From contig OX381709.1 of NCBI GenBank assembly GCA_947462335.1, positions 84,382,622-84,446,621 on the forward strand: a stretch of 64,000 nt of DNA, in the 5' to 3' direction. The notes beneath the pieces are model-generated. The model was not told where the DNA came from, ran no database searches, and worked only from the letters and a program-made list of their open reading frames with translations. This DNA is from Harmothoe impar. Taxonomy: Eukaryota > Annelida > Polychaeta > Phyllodocida > Polynoidae. This document shows positions 31,390-40,059 of the stretch, one piece after another. Numbering within the stretch: the first letter of the stretch is position 1; the number at the start of each line of letters is the position of its first letter. The position numbers and the translations under genes were made by a program.

Positions 31390-32028
31390 TTATGTATCAG
31401 TCACTGCCCCTCCTGGTTCACCTGCGGGATTATTTTCCCGTGTTTGGCCCTGATCTGGCAGTATTTCAGCGGCTTCCTCGTTTGCGGCGACAACTCCGAC
31501 GGTCGGTGGTTCAGCATTCTGCCGTTCTGGGTCAGGGGGCGCTGCAGGCGCTTCTGCCTCGGCGTTCTCTTGTTCGACTATCCGCCTGTGTCGCACCCTC
31601 TCTAGGATTTTGCCAAATACATTTTTCCCAACCACAATTCCATTGTCATAATTGTCATGGTCATACAAACTGCCCCCAGCCCAGTGTAGGTCCTTGGTCC
31701 CCTCCACCAGGGGGCTGGGATGTGTTTCACACAGCTGGCTAGATAGCTCAGGGGAACTCTGGTACTTAATGTCGTTCAGGTCTTCTAGTACCTTTTCCCT
31801 GATCTCATTGATCCATTTTTGAGTGACCGCTACTTCATCCCCATAGTGCTTGGCAAGGGCCGGCTCTTTGGCCTTCATGATTAGGTCAGCTCTGATGTTG
31901 TCCTTATTGTGCAGTGCTTTAATATGTTGGAATGCCTGCTCAACTGATGTGTATGTCTTCTCTTCACTTTCGGTTACAATGGCATCTTTATATGCAAGCT
32001 TAAACTCAATTGGGTAGAAGTTAGACAT
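31390..32028 (-). CDS. LINE-encoded NADAR-domain (YbiA-like) protein
   Basis: The intact 212-codon ORF begins at ATG 32028, 38 nt after the ORF1 stop. Residues 1-146 match the NADAR fold: SNFYP at the N terminus, YTSVEQAFQHIKAL (26-39, conserved Glu30 and Lys37), AKEPALAKHYG (53-63), a conserved Trp72, LVEGTKDLHWAGG (107-119, conserved Asp113 and Trp116) and GKNVFGKILERVR (134-146). Residues 150-212 are a Pro/Ala/Glu-rich disordered tail. NADAR proteins act on ADP-ribose or ADP-ribosylated substrates; bacterial members remove ADP-ribose from guanine in DNA. In the LINE the role is unknown. Counteracting host ADP-ribosylation of element nucleic acid or cDNA intermediates is an inference. Frame integrity and position between ORF1 and the esterase indicate it belongs to the LINE. 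Confidence 0.8.
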   Translation of the reverse strand: MSNFYPIEFKLAYKDAIVTESEEKTYTSVEQAFQHIKALHNKDNIRADLIMKAKEPALAKHYGDEVAVTQKWINEIREKVLEDLNDIKYQSSPELSSQLCETHPSPLVEGTKDLHWAGGSLYDHDNYDNGIVVGKNVFGKILERVRHRRIVEQENAEAEAPAAPPDPERQNAEPPTVGVVAANEEAAEILPDQGQTRENNPAGEPGGAVTDT

Positions 32029-32066
32029 GAAGGCTGTGGCGCCTTGGAAAACATAACCTGAGGCGG

Positions 32067-33413
32067 TTAGTCGAACACCTCCCCGCCTTTTCTTGCTGCC
32101 GCGTCCCCCTCCGCCTCTACCCCCCCCCCCCTCCCCCCTCCTCTCCCTCTCTCACTGCCGGCCGCTGCGGCGCCTCGGCCGCCCCGGGCACGACCTGCCC
32201 TGCGTCCCCTCTGGGTAGACTTGCCATGCTCCTGTTCAGCATTTTCTTTGTTGAAGTCGTGCAGGAATTCATCATCTCCCGGTATCAATTCATCTGGGAT
32301 GTCCTTGACATTGTGTATACCGTATTCCACTTCTCCCACTTTAATGCTGTTGGGGAGAGTGGTCACATTTTTCCCTAGTGCTTTGCATTTTAATGCCACT
32401 CTTCTCAGTAAGCGCCTAGCACTTCTCAATTCATCCGATTCATCTGGGTTTATGTAAACATTCCACCCGTCTTTTGACCCTTTAAGCCAGTGCTTCCTGG
32501 AGAGCACTAGATTTCTGATATGCTCATTTGAGAAACAAATCCTGATTGCTGGTTTTGTTGGCCTATTTTTGGTCGATTCACCTTCCGTGCCTTTTTCAGT
32601 GGCCTTGACCTTGGTTTTCTCAGCGTCTGCTGGGTCCTCAATTCTGGACACTGCTATTATATCAGTAGAGGCTAGTATAATGTTCAGGTCCCTGCATATG
32701 TACCTGGGGTAGAGGGCTAGTTCCTCGTGCCTTCTATATTTTATCCCTGTGACAATGATGTTCCTCTCAGTAGCGGGCATATTCCAAACGGTGTATTCAC
32801 TGTACTTCACCTCCCCTTCTTTCACCTTCTTAGCATAGCTTGCTCCCCCTTCTTGGTCTTTGTCTGCTAGTAACTGCTCTAGGTCTCTCTTCCTGCTTCC
32901 CTCCTTCAATTCCCACTCTAACTTTTCAGCTAATCTGGTTGACTCCCATTTCTGTGTGGCCTCCTCAATCAGCCTTTTGTACTCAGCACGACTCTCTTGT
33001 ATTTCTAGCCTGAGGGCTGTCTGGTCAGTCTCTGCTTTCGTTTCAATGCCAGTCAGCCTTTCATTGGTTACCCTTACATGCTCTGTGACCTTATTCTGCA
33101 GCTTCCCTAGTTTCTTATTCCCCTCTGTGACTTTCTTATCTAGGTCACTGAACATTTGCCGAGTAGGAAGTTCCTGTTTTAACTTATTAAACTGAGAGTT
33201 GAGGAGTTTTGATAGCCTCCTAGTGAGGGGTGACTCTTCATCTGGGGAGCTTCCTCCCTCCCTCCCTGGGGTGACCGCGTCACTGTCCATTTCACTAGAC
33301 ACGCTGGATGTTGTTGACCTAAAAGAGTTGTCTAGAGATTCTGCGGGATCCCCTTTACTCCTAAGTGTCATGAAACTGCTTCTGTCGTGTTTAATTTTAT
33401 CTCCGGGCATCAT
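32067..33413 (-). CDS. LINE ORF1 protein: coiled coil, RRM-like core, RGG tail
   Basis: The intact 448-codon ORF starts ATG ATG at 33413. It has a Ser/Thr-rich N terminus (1-62) and a long charged coiled coil (about 65-185). A globular part around RNIIVTGIKY (218-226) through RICFSNEHIRNLVLSRKHW (291-309) and SARRLLRRVALKCKALGK (331-348) resembles the RRM plus C-terminal domain layout of L1-type ORF1 proteins. The tail is Arg/Gly-rich (RGRRAGRARGGRG, 402-414). Such proteins trimerise through the coil and bind the element RNA as a chaperone. The product is probably cytoplasmic RNP and nuclear. Confidence 0.75.
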   Translation of the reverse strand: MMPGDKIKHDRSSFMTLRSKGDPAESLDNSFRSTTSSVSSEMDSDAVTPGREGGSSPDEESPLTRRLSKLLNSQFNKLKQELPTRQMFSDLDKKVTEGNKKLGKLQNKVTEHVRVTNERLTGIETKAETDQTALRLEIQESRAEYKRLIEEATQKWESTRLAEKLEWELKEGSRKRDLEQLLADKDQEGGASYAKKVKEGEVKYSEYTVWNMPATERNIIVTGIKYRRHEELALYPRYICRDLNIILASTDIIAVSRIEDPADAEKTKVKATEKGTEGESTKNRPTKPAIRICFSNEHIRNLVLSRKHWLKGSKDGWNVYINPDESDELRSARRLLRRVALKCKALGKNVTTLPNSIKVGEVEYGIHNVKDIPDELIPGDDEFLHDFNKENAEQEHGKSTQRGRRAGRARGGRGAAAAGSERGRGGGRGGGVEAEGDAAARKGGEVFD

Positions 33414-33640
33414 TACTATTCATTGATAACCCCTGAGACTCTAAATGCAAGGGAGGAGTGGACTGTTGCAAGTCTATGTTATGCACCTGTGTTTTTTACC
33501 TGGGGGATTACACAATGGCGTCCCGCGGTGTTTACCTTGGCCGGTGAGTCCCGAAAAATATGAAGTCTATTTACTCACGATTGGGCTTGTTTTGACCTCA
33601 ATTTGCACACAGATTCCATTCCAGATCCCTTTATAATGCT
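33414..33640 (-). other. Probable LINE 5' untranslated region
   Basis: Upstream of ORF1. The boundary with non-LINE sequence is not visible. On the plus strand it happens to contain an ATGGCG followed by a GTGAGT donor-like site (33515-33549), which I do not treat as an exon. Confidence 0.4.
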
Positions 33641-34000
33641 ATTCCTCCTTTGTAGGCTTATAGAATGCTCTTAATCCATAGTTATTTGGTATAATAACCG
33701 GAGCCCTTTATGCTTACATCCGATCCATTCTGATGACGTCACTCATCTTTATGCATCTTTGATTTTCTTAAATCCGAAAATTCATGTTGTGTGTGCGTCG
33801 GACACACACCTTTAATTTATCCACGCTGGATAATGTGTTTTGATTTATAAATGCAGTTTCATTTGAGTCTAGACCAAGAACCTGCTGGGAGAGTTACGCC
33901 TCTGCTGGAGATTTGAACCTTACGTACGAGAGGCCTTCTGATTAGTCTGCTACAGAATGTAGGGTAGAAAGGGAAGGGGTACACTGATACTCTAAATGCC
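33641..34000. other. Unassigned non-coding stretch
   Basis: No gene. A ggagatttgaacc segment near 33919 resembles a tRNA B-box in complement, but no cloverleaf could be drawn. Confidence 0.3.
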
Positions 34001-34586
34001 TGGCCCTGAATCTGTAGTGGCTATCCCAGGTTAGTCATAGGGACGTTGGTTAAGCATGACCAAGTGCTATTCAAAACCGACTCAGGCAAAATAACATATG
34101 ACTTATGCCTTACTCTAAATGGCTTAGCCTAATACTCACTGAAATGGATAAGACTAAGTTGGGTTGGTCAGTATACTGACTTACCTGACAATATTAAATA
34201 ATAAAGGTTGGTCTTGAAGGGATCCAAAAGATTATATGCTATTGGCTGATTTGCCAGTACTGCTTATCACTACTGACTAAGTTGTTAGTCAGTACTGACC
34301 AACTCTGGAGCATTAAGAGTATCAGTGTATTTGCACTAATATCCTTTGGCTCCCTATACAACAGATCTCTTAGTAACTGTAGCTGCTATAACTTAACAAC
34401 TTTGTCATTTATTGGCTCCCTATATGACCAACCTAGGTTAGTTATTTCTGTCTAGTTTGTCGGTACTGACCAACTCATGGTAACTTTTCAATTTCTATGA
34501 GTATTTTTGAGAATTGCAATAGTCATATTTGTTTTGTCTCAGTCATTTTTGAATATCACCAATGTCCCTATTACAAATCTTGGATA
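34001..34586. repeat. Dispersed CCTAGG/GTCAGT repeat, second block
   Basis: Related to 9310-9720 through ggctccctatacaac, gaccaacctaggttagt and tagtcagtactgacc phrases. Ends not defined. No coding sequence. Confidence 0.45.
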
Positions 34587-34733
34587 CCCAGCTAACAGAA
34601 AAACGTTATTTTACGTCAAAATAACGTTCTAAAACTGTATGTAACGTTATGCCATAGTGAGGAGCCTTAGAGAAATGTTATATAACGTTAAATTACGTTA
34701 CAAAATGTTGTATAACGTTTTTTGTTTACTGGG
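34587..34733 (+). mobile_element. CCCAG-family MITE copy
   Basis: A end cccagctaacagaaaaacg, B end gtttactggg. It is flanked by TA on both sides (gata/ctgggta). One of the cleanest copies. Confidence 0.88.
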
Positions 34734-34924
34734 TAGCCACTGCAGACACACCTCTTAAAGCCATAGATTATCAATGTAGGAGGGTCTGTGCTGAGTAGGA
34801 GGTGGGGGGGGGGGTCAGTGCCCAATGCGTCTTGGTGTGGGGAGGGGGGGGGGCTACTGGAGGGACGCTGGGGGTGTGACCTTGGCGGTGCCCTCTGAGG
34901 CCGTGTTTTGATGCCTCCCTCTTG
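34734..34924. other. G-rich unassigned stretch
   Basis: Two long G runs (34803-34815 and 34841-34852) in GTGGGG context. Possible quadruplex-forming sequence, no gene. Confidence 0.35.
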
Positions 34925-35390
34925 GATCTCCCCCTACATGGTTGTTAGCCCCATAAGGGCCGCAGAGTGCTTTAATGCAGTATTCCCTTCGTCGGCGTGA
35001 TGCATGGATGAAACCCTGGCTAGTATCTTGCCGGTGCTGCATCCAAGCATCACAATGACACCACAGAGTTGATGCATGCAGTCCGCATGATGCATGAATG
35101 CAGCACCAGCGAGTTACTCACCAGGGCTGCATTGGGTCATCAAATGTCTTTTAGCAACATGTCGTCCTCAAAGGGTTAACACTTAAAAGGCCACATAGTG
35201 CTTTAATGCCCTTCAGCATCGATGCAGCCCTGGCGAGTAACTCGCTGAGGCTGCATTCAAGCATCACAATGAGACTACAGGGCTGATACATTCCCAAATG
35301 GTTGGTATGATGCATGAATGCAGCACCGTACGAGTTACTCGCCAGGCCTGCATTCATGCACAATGCAGACACAACGCATTAAAGGAGTAA
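34925..35390. repeat. Two adjoining foldback (GCAGC) family copies
   Basis: The first runs to gtcgtcctcaaagggttaac (about 35178). The second starts at aacacttaaaaggccacat and carries atgcagccctggcgagtaac with its complement and a second hairpin. Both are moderately diverged. Confidence 0.65.
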
Positions 35391-35516
35391 CCCAGCTAAC
35401 AAAAATATGTTATTTTACCTCAAAATAACGTTTTTAATGTTATATAACGTTTTGCCATGATAAGGAGCCATAGAGAAATGTTATATAACGTTGTATAACG
35501 TTTTTTGTCGACTGGG
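35391..35516 (+). mobile_element. CCCAG-family MITE copy within a duplicated segment
   Basis: A end cccagctaacaaaaatatg, B end tgtcgactggg. It shares its downstream flank with the copy at 36458-36583. Confidence 0.8.
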
Positions 35517-35622
35517 ATGCAGCGGTAAAGGGTTAAAGCACCCGGCTCTAGGAATGTGGGGGAATGAAGGGGACAACCTCAAAACATGGCACAAACTTTG
35601 ATGATTAAAGCGGCCGAGGTGT
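35391..35622 (+). repeat. Segmental duplication, copy 1 (partner 36458-36690)
   Basis: After the MITE, both copies continue with gcggtaaagg, cacccggctctaggaatg and ggcacaaactttgatgatta. The MITE moved as part of a larger duplicated block. Confidence 0.8.
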
Positions 35623-35789
35623 ATAAAACACCACTCAGTCTCGCTGAATAGACCGCTGTGCGAGGTATGCCACTGTCATTCATCACAAGCGTTAAAAGAC
35701 CTGCCTTCAGATAATACTCCTCATAGAACTCCTTTTTTTTCTCATGTCGCCCTGGAGATGTTCTCTGGAGACGTAAACAAATCACTCAC

Positions 35790-36020
35790 CCTTTAAGAAT
35801 GACATGATCCATTAATGCCCCATTGTGAGTAACTCGACAGCTGCATTTAAATATCCTGATCCTACGGGGTCGAGACACTCTTGAAGGGTCGTCATGATGC
35901 TAGAATGCAGCATCGGAGTTACTCGCATGATGCATCAGGCTGTAATACACTGTGTCCTTTTTTATCATGATGCGTCAATGCAGCTCGAGTGAACGACTCA
36001 TCAGTGCTGCATTCAAGTAG
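35790..36020. repeat. Foldback (GCAGC) family copy, degraded
   Basis: It begins accctttaagaatgacatg. Hairpins tagaatgcagcatcgg and gtcaatgcagctcgagtg are recognisable. Confidence 0.55.
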
Positions 36021-36457
36021 ATAATCACCTGATGAAGTCACACCCGCCGAAAGGTGATATCTGATATTGTCCCGGGATATTTTACTTCTTTTAAGTAATA
36101 AAATAACACCTTATACTTTTCTATGTTGTTGCAATTAAGTTTACTTCATGTACACTAATGTTCAGACAAATCTTTTTTTAGGTTTTGAAGCTTTTTTTAT
36201 TGCTAAATCACGAAAATTACAGTCTGCGGTTTATGTTATGGCAATAAATGGAGATGCCATACCAGTCATATTCAATCAAGTTGTTTTTTACATATTGGAT
36301 GAGACAAAGATGGTTATACAAAATATGATATAAAGATGAAATAAACAGAGTATGCGCACAGAAATGAATAAACATAAAGATGGAAACGACATTATTTACA
36401 AATGAAACACACCCTTTCTTTGTTGATGCTCCACTGTAAACATAGATATATATGTAG
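36021..36457. other. Unassigned AT-rich stretch
   Basis: A 61-codon plus-strand frame (36148-36333) has no domain. No element ends seen. Confidence 0.35.
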
Positions 36458-36583
36458 CCCAGCTCACAAATATACGTTATTTTACGTCAAAATAACGTTT
36501 TTAATGTTAAATGACGTTTTGCCATGATAAGGAGCCATAGAGAAATGTTTTATAACGTTGTATAACGTTTTTTGTCTACTGGG
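36458..36583 (+). mobile_element. CCCAG-family MITE copy within a duplicated segment
   Basis: A end cccagctcacaaatatacg, B end tgtctactggg. Partner of 35391-35516. Confidence 0.8.
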
Positions 36584-37168
36584 ATGCGGCGGTAAAGGCT
36601 TAAAGCACCCGGCTCTAGGAATGTGGGGGAACGTAGGGGATAACCTCAAAACATGGCACAAACTTTGATGATTAAAGCGATCGAGGTGTTCCCCCAAAAT
36701 CACCCTCCCCAAAGGTTCAATTTTCCTAAAATCCTTATCCTTCAAAATCCCTCAAAAAAGGGTAACTGTTTGGAGTTTTTGGCTCGAGAGTAACTCTCCA
36801 GTACAGCATTCAAGCATCATGCCAACACTATGAGATTGAGACATTCCCGAAGGGCTGGTATGATGCGAGTAACTCGCTGTGGCTGCATTGGTCACAGCTA
36901 GGGCCAGAATCTGAAACGCAGCATGTCTAGTTTGGCTTTGTCAGCACCACCTTCTCTGGTACTAAGACGTTATCTGTGTAAAGCAAGCAACCCCCGCCCT
37001 CACACATGCACAGCTTGACCTCCACCCACACATAAACCCCACCCCCACACACACACATACCCACACACCAATACATACTGTGTGCTGGTCAGTTTTAACC
37101 TTCCTCCCCATTCCCACATAGACTGGTTTCAGTCTCTCTCTGATCTCAAGAACAAAAGTTAAAGCCTT
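36584..37168. other. Duplicated flank, foldback fragment and CA-rich tract
   Basis: 36584-36690 is the second copy of the segmental duplication. 36785-36895 holds a foldback fragment (aagcatcatgccaac, gctggtatgatgcgag). 37020-37080 is ACACCC-rich simple sequence. No gene. Confidence 0.45.
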
Positions 37169-37307
37169 CCCAGTAAACAAAAAACGAGATACAACATTTT
37201 ATAACGTTATTTAATGTTTCTCTAAAGCTCCTTACTATGGCATAACGTTATATAACGTTTTAAAACGTCATTTTGATATAAAATAACATCTTTTTGTGTT
37301 GGCTGGG
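37169..37307 (-). mobile_element. CCCAG-family MITE copy
   Basis: B end cccagtaaacaaaaaacg, A end ttggctggg. Confidence 0.8.
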
Positions 37308-37384
37308 TTAATTGTCATATCTCAATTGCCTTTAAAAAATATGATAACTTGTGCAAACTTACTATGTGAAGTGTGTGGTCAGTA

Positions 37385-37532
37385 CCCAGTAAACAAAAAA
37401 CGTTATACAACTTTTTATAACGTAATATAACGTTATAATAACGTTTCTATAAGACTCCTTACCATGGCATAACGTTATATAAAGTTTCAAAACGTTATTT
37501 TGACGTAAAATAATGTTTTTTTGTTAGCTGGG
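37385..37532 (-). mobile_element. CCCAG-family MITE copy
   Basis: B end cccagtaaacaaaaaacg, A end ttgttagctggg. Flanked by TA on both sides. Confidence 0.87.
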
Positions 37533-37748
37533 TAACCCCTCACCCACACTCACCCACACACACCCAAACACACACACACACACACAAACACACAGTGTGT
37601 GGTTAGTGTTGACCTCACCAGGTGGCCTAGAACCAGATCACGTGATGTATCACCCTCCAGCATGAAAACCACCTCCCCCTCTCTCCGCAAGGTGCTATAA
37701 CGCGCTATGACCATCACGATGCATGGGTTTAGCCCTAAGGAGGTATTC
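37533..37748. repeat. CA microsatellite and flank
   Basis: A (CA)n run at 37545-37595, then unassigned sequence. No gene. Confidence 0.6.
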
Positions 37749-37887
37749 CCCAGTAAACAAAAAACGTTATACAACATTTTATAACGTTATATAACGTTTC
37801 TCTACGGCTCCTTACTATGGCGTAACTTAACATAAAGTTTTAAAACGTTATTTTGACGTAAAATAACGAGTTTTCTTTTTAGCTGGG
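37749..37887 (-). mobile_element. CCCAG-family MITE copy
   Basis: B end cccagtaaacaaaaaacg, A end ttttagctggg. Confidence 0.83.
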
Positions 37888-38097
37888 TCGCCTGTGCTGC
37901 ATTTGTGGGCCATACCGATCCTACATGTTTGATACATTCTCAATGAGCCGCTAACCCTTAATTAGGCCGATATGTTGCTAAAAAGATGATTTTTGTCGTC
38001 AAACACCAATTCAACTCTCGAGAGTAGCTTGCCAGTGCGGTGTTATACCCGTATTGGTGTATCGTGTTGACCCTTTGGGAGTGTCTCAACCCCTTGG
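37888..38097. repeat. Foldback (GCAGC) family fragment
   Basis: Left end taacccttaattaggccgat and gttgctaaaaagatgattt are recognisable. The hairpin is diverged. Confidence 0.5.
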
Positions 38098-38240
38098 CCC
38101 AGTAAACAAATAACTTTATACACCATTTTATAACGTTATATACGTTATATAGCATTTTCCTGAGGCTCATTACTATGGCATAACGTTTTTTAAAGCTTTA
38201 ACACAATATTTTGACGTAAAGTAACGTTTATCAGTTAGCT
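38098..38240 (-). mobile_element. CCCAG-family MITE, A end degraded
   Basis: B end gcccagtaaacaaataac. It ends at cagttagctt without the CTGGG. Confidence 0.7.
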
Positions 38241-38462
38241 TTAATGCAACTTTACTCTTCATGATGCATGATTTCAGCCCTAGTGAGGCACTTTTTGATA
38301 CACTCATAAGGGGATCCTTCCATACAGTCGTGAGGGTCGGCATGATGTTTGAATGCAGCACTGCTGAGTTACTCCCCAGGGCTGCATTCATGCATCGTGA
38401 GGACCAAGGACAAGATTCATTTAAGTAATGTGCGGCCCCTAAAGGTCTACCCACACAACCCA
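38241..38462. repeat. Foldback (GCAGC) family copy
   Basis: Contains gtttgaatgcagcactgctg and the complementary ccagggctgcattcatgc, ending at tgcggcccctaaagg. Confidence 0.6.
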
Positions 38463-38599
38463 CCCAGCTAACAGAAAAACGTTATTTTACGTCAAAATAA
38501 CGTTTTGAAACTCTGTATGACGTTATGCCATAGTAAGGAGCATTGGAGAAACGTTATATAACGTTGTAAAATGGTGTACAACGTTATTTGTTTACTGGG
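38463..38599 (+). mobile_element. CCCAG-family MITE copy
   Basis: A end cccagctaacagaaaaacg, B end tttgtttactggg. The right flank (atgattcatttaaacaatgtgcggcc) repeats the left flank (38409-38435), so a ~30-bp target segment is duplicated around it. Confidence 0.83.
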
Positions 38600-39456
38600 A
38601 TGATTCATTTAAACAATGTGCGGCCCCTAAAGGAGTACCTACACAACCCATTCACCCCTGGCCCTTCGTCCTTGATCATGCAGTTGCCCCGACCATGTTG
38701 TGTAAGAACCACAGTCAGACATGGCACCTGGTGGGTCAAGAAGTAAGCCGCTCATGGCAACATGTACACAACTAACAAAAAAAACGTTTTCCAAACGTTT
38801 GCAAACGTTTTGAAAACCAATTAACATTGTGAACATTCATAAGATCCGACGGATTTACGTCAGTGGATTCACCCATTAAGATGTAAATGATAAAATGTAA
38901 TTACTGTACTATGTTCTAGGGGCGAATACCCTTGGGGCGAATGTCCTAGGTAGGTCTAAGGGGGTAGGGGTGGCAGTGGTGTAAAGCCCTAGAGGTTAAT
39001 GTCCTAGCATCCCCTGCACCCCTTGTATTGCTGTTCACCAATGATCAATCCTATCTCCACCCCCGCAATGAGCTGGTCTGGAGCCCATAGCGGGGAGTGA
39101 TCCATGCATCATGAGGATAAGGGGCATGATGCATTAAAGCACTATGTAGCTTTAAAGGGGTAATCATCTCTCTCTTTCCCACCCACGCATCGAAACTGTA
39201 TGCCTAGGTTTGGAGCCTAAGGGAGTGGTCATTTGGTAACAATGAGGGCGGGGGGGGGGGTGGTGATGGAGTTGTATGTGGAGGAGGACCAAAAAGATTT
39301 GGACCCCTTGGGGGGGGGTGAAAGTCTGTAGACAGCCATAGATTTTACAACGTATTTTCAATGGGGAAAATAAAATGGTGCTCAATTTTGTTCCATCCAT
39401 TGACCATGATTGATCAGTAATAGCACATTTGAGGAAAAAGATAAACAATTAGTATG
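38600..39456. other. Unassigned stretch before the LTR element
   Basis: A short ACGTTTTCCAAACGTTTGC palindromic run (38781-38805) and a foldback remnant (39095-39165). G run at 39249-39260. No gene supported. Confidence 0.35.
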
Positions 39457-39940
39457 TGTAGGGGCATGATATTACATATTAATCTCATACACGGTATTTC
39501 CGGGTAACGTCTGTTTACTCGGCTTCTCCACCTGGAGCTAGTGCACACAGTTCCCGGGAGAGGGCGCAGGTCCTCTTCAGGTGACCGTGTGCCGCTCTCA
39601 GGTGGGCGGCCGACCCACCCACCTGGCCACGTGACCTAAGAGCCGGTGTTATATAAGACCCATGTGTTTACCTGGAACGGCAGTCAGTGCAGGCCCGACT
39701 GACGAGAGACTTCACATGTCCAACCGTGCGGACAGAGTTGTATGCTAAGAGTTGTATACTGACCGTTTCCTCTATTTATAGAGAAACCTGATCTACCTGT
39801 GTGTATTCATTCTACACTGATCGTTCCCTAGTAAAGGAACTAGAGTTGTTATTCTTGTGAATAAAGATAGATATATTCTCGCACCTGGAAACTGCCGTGA
39901 TCGTTGTTCTTTAACCTAGAGTTAATTACGAACCACCACA
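39457..39940 (+). repeat. 5' LTR
   Basis: Starts TGTAGGGGC, ends ACCACCACA (TG...CA). A TATA box (tatataaga, about 39650-39658) follows a CACGTG-containing GC-rich segment. A polyadenylation signal AATAAA is at 39860-39865. This gives an obvious U3-R-U5 layout with transcription starting near 39680. Confidence 0.92.
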
Positions 39941-39941
39941 C

Positions 39942-39954
39942 TGGTGCCGTGACC
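39942..39954 (+). other. Primer-binding site, tRNA-His type
   Basis: TGGTGCCGTGACC lies one base after the 5' LTR. The first eleven to twelve bases are complementary to the 3' end of eukaryotic tRNA-His (acceptor GCCGUGA plus A-CCA). The tRNA assignment is inferred from the general tRNA-His acceptor sequence. Confidence 0.7.
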
Positions 39955-40059
39955 AGTAGCAGTAAAGGTAGCAGAACAAGCTAGTTGTTCGAGAATATGT
40001 TCGGGTTATACTGAACAGGAAGTCCTTGAGTGGACAGACAGTCCTTTAGTGGACGGACA

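Larger units (their letters stand above)
17100..33640 (-). mobile_element. Full-length but degenerate LINE with NADAR and SGNH ORFs
   Basis: This minus-strand non-LTR retrotransposon contains, 5' to 3', ORF1 (coiled coil, RGG), a NADAR ORF, an SGNH-hydrolase ORF, about 1 kb of spacer and ORF2 (AP endonuclease plus reverse transcriptase). Its 3' UTR has an AATAAA signal (complement of 17138-17143) and an A-rich end near 17,100. Removing the 19111-28072 insertion leaves about 7.6 kb. The RT motifs (YADD, a VPQGS-type block) and endonuclease place it in the Jockey/CR1 group. The exact 5' end is not defined. The copy is dead: it has a frameshift in the endonuclease and a nested insertion in the RT. 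Confidence 0.8.

Noticed and set aside
33515..33550. Plus-strand first exon (ATGGCG ... GTGAGT) of a host gene
   Set aside because: Only 10 codons, lies in the LINE 5' region, and no acceptor or second exon is recognisable.
33880..33960. tRNA gene or tRNA-derived SINE head (ggagatttgaacc in complement resembles a B-box)
   Set aside because: No acceptor or anticodon stem can be drawn and no A-box is at the right distance.
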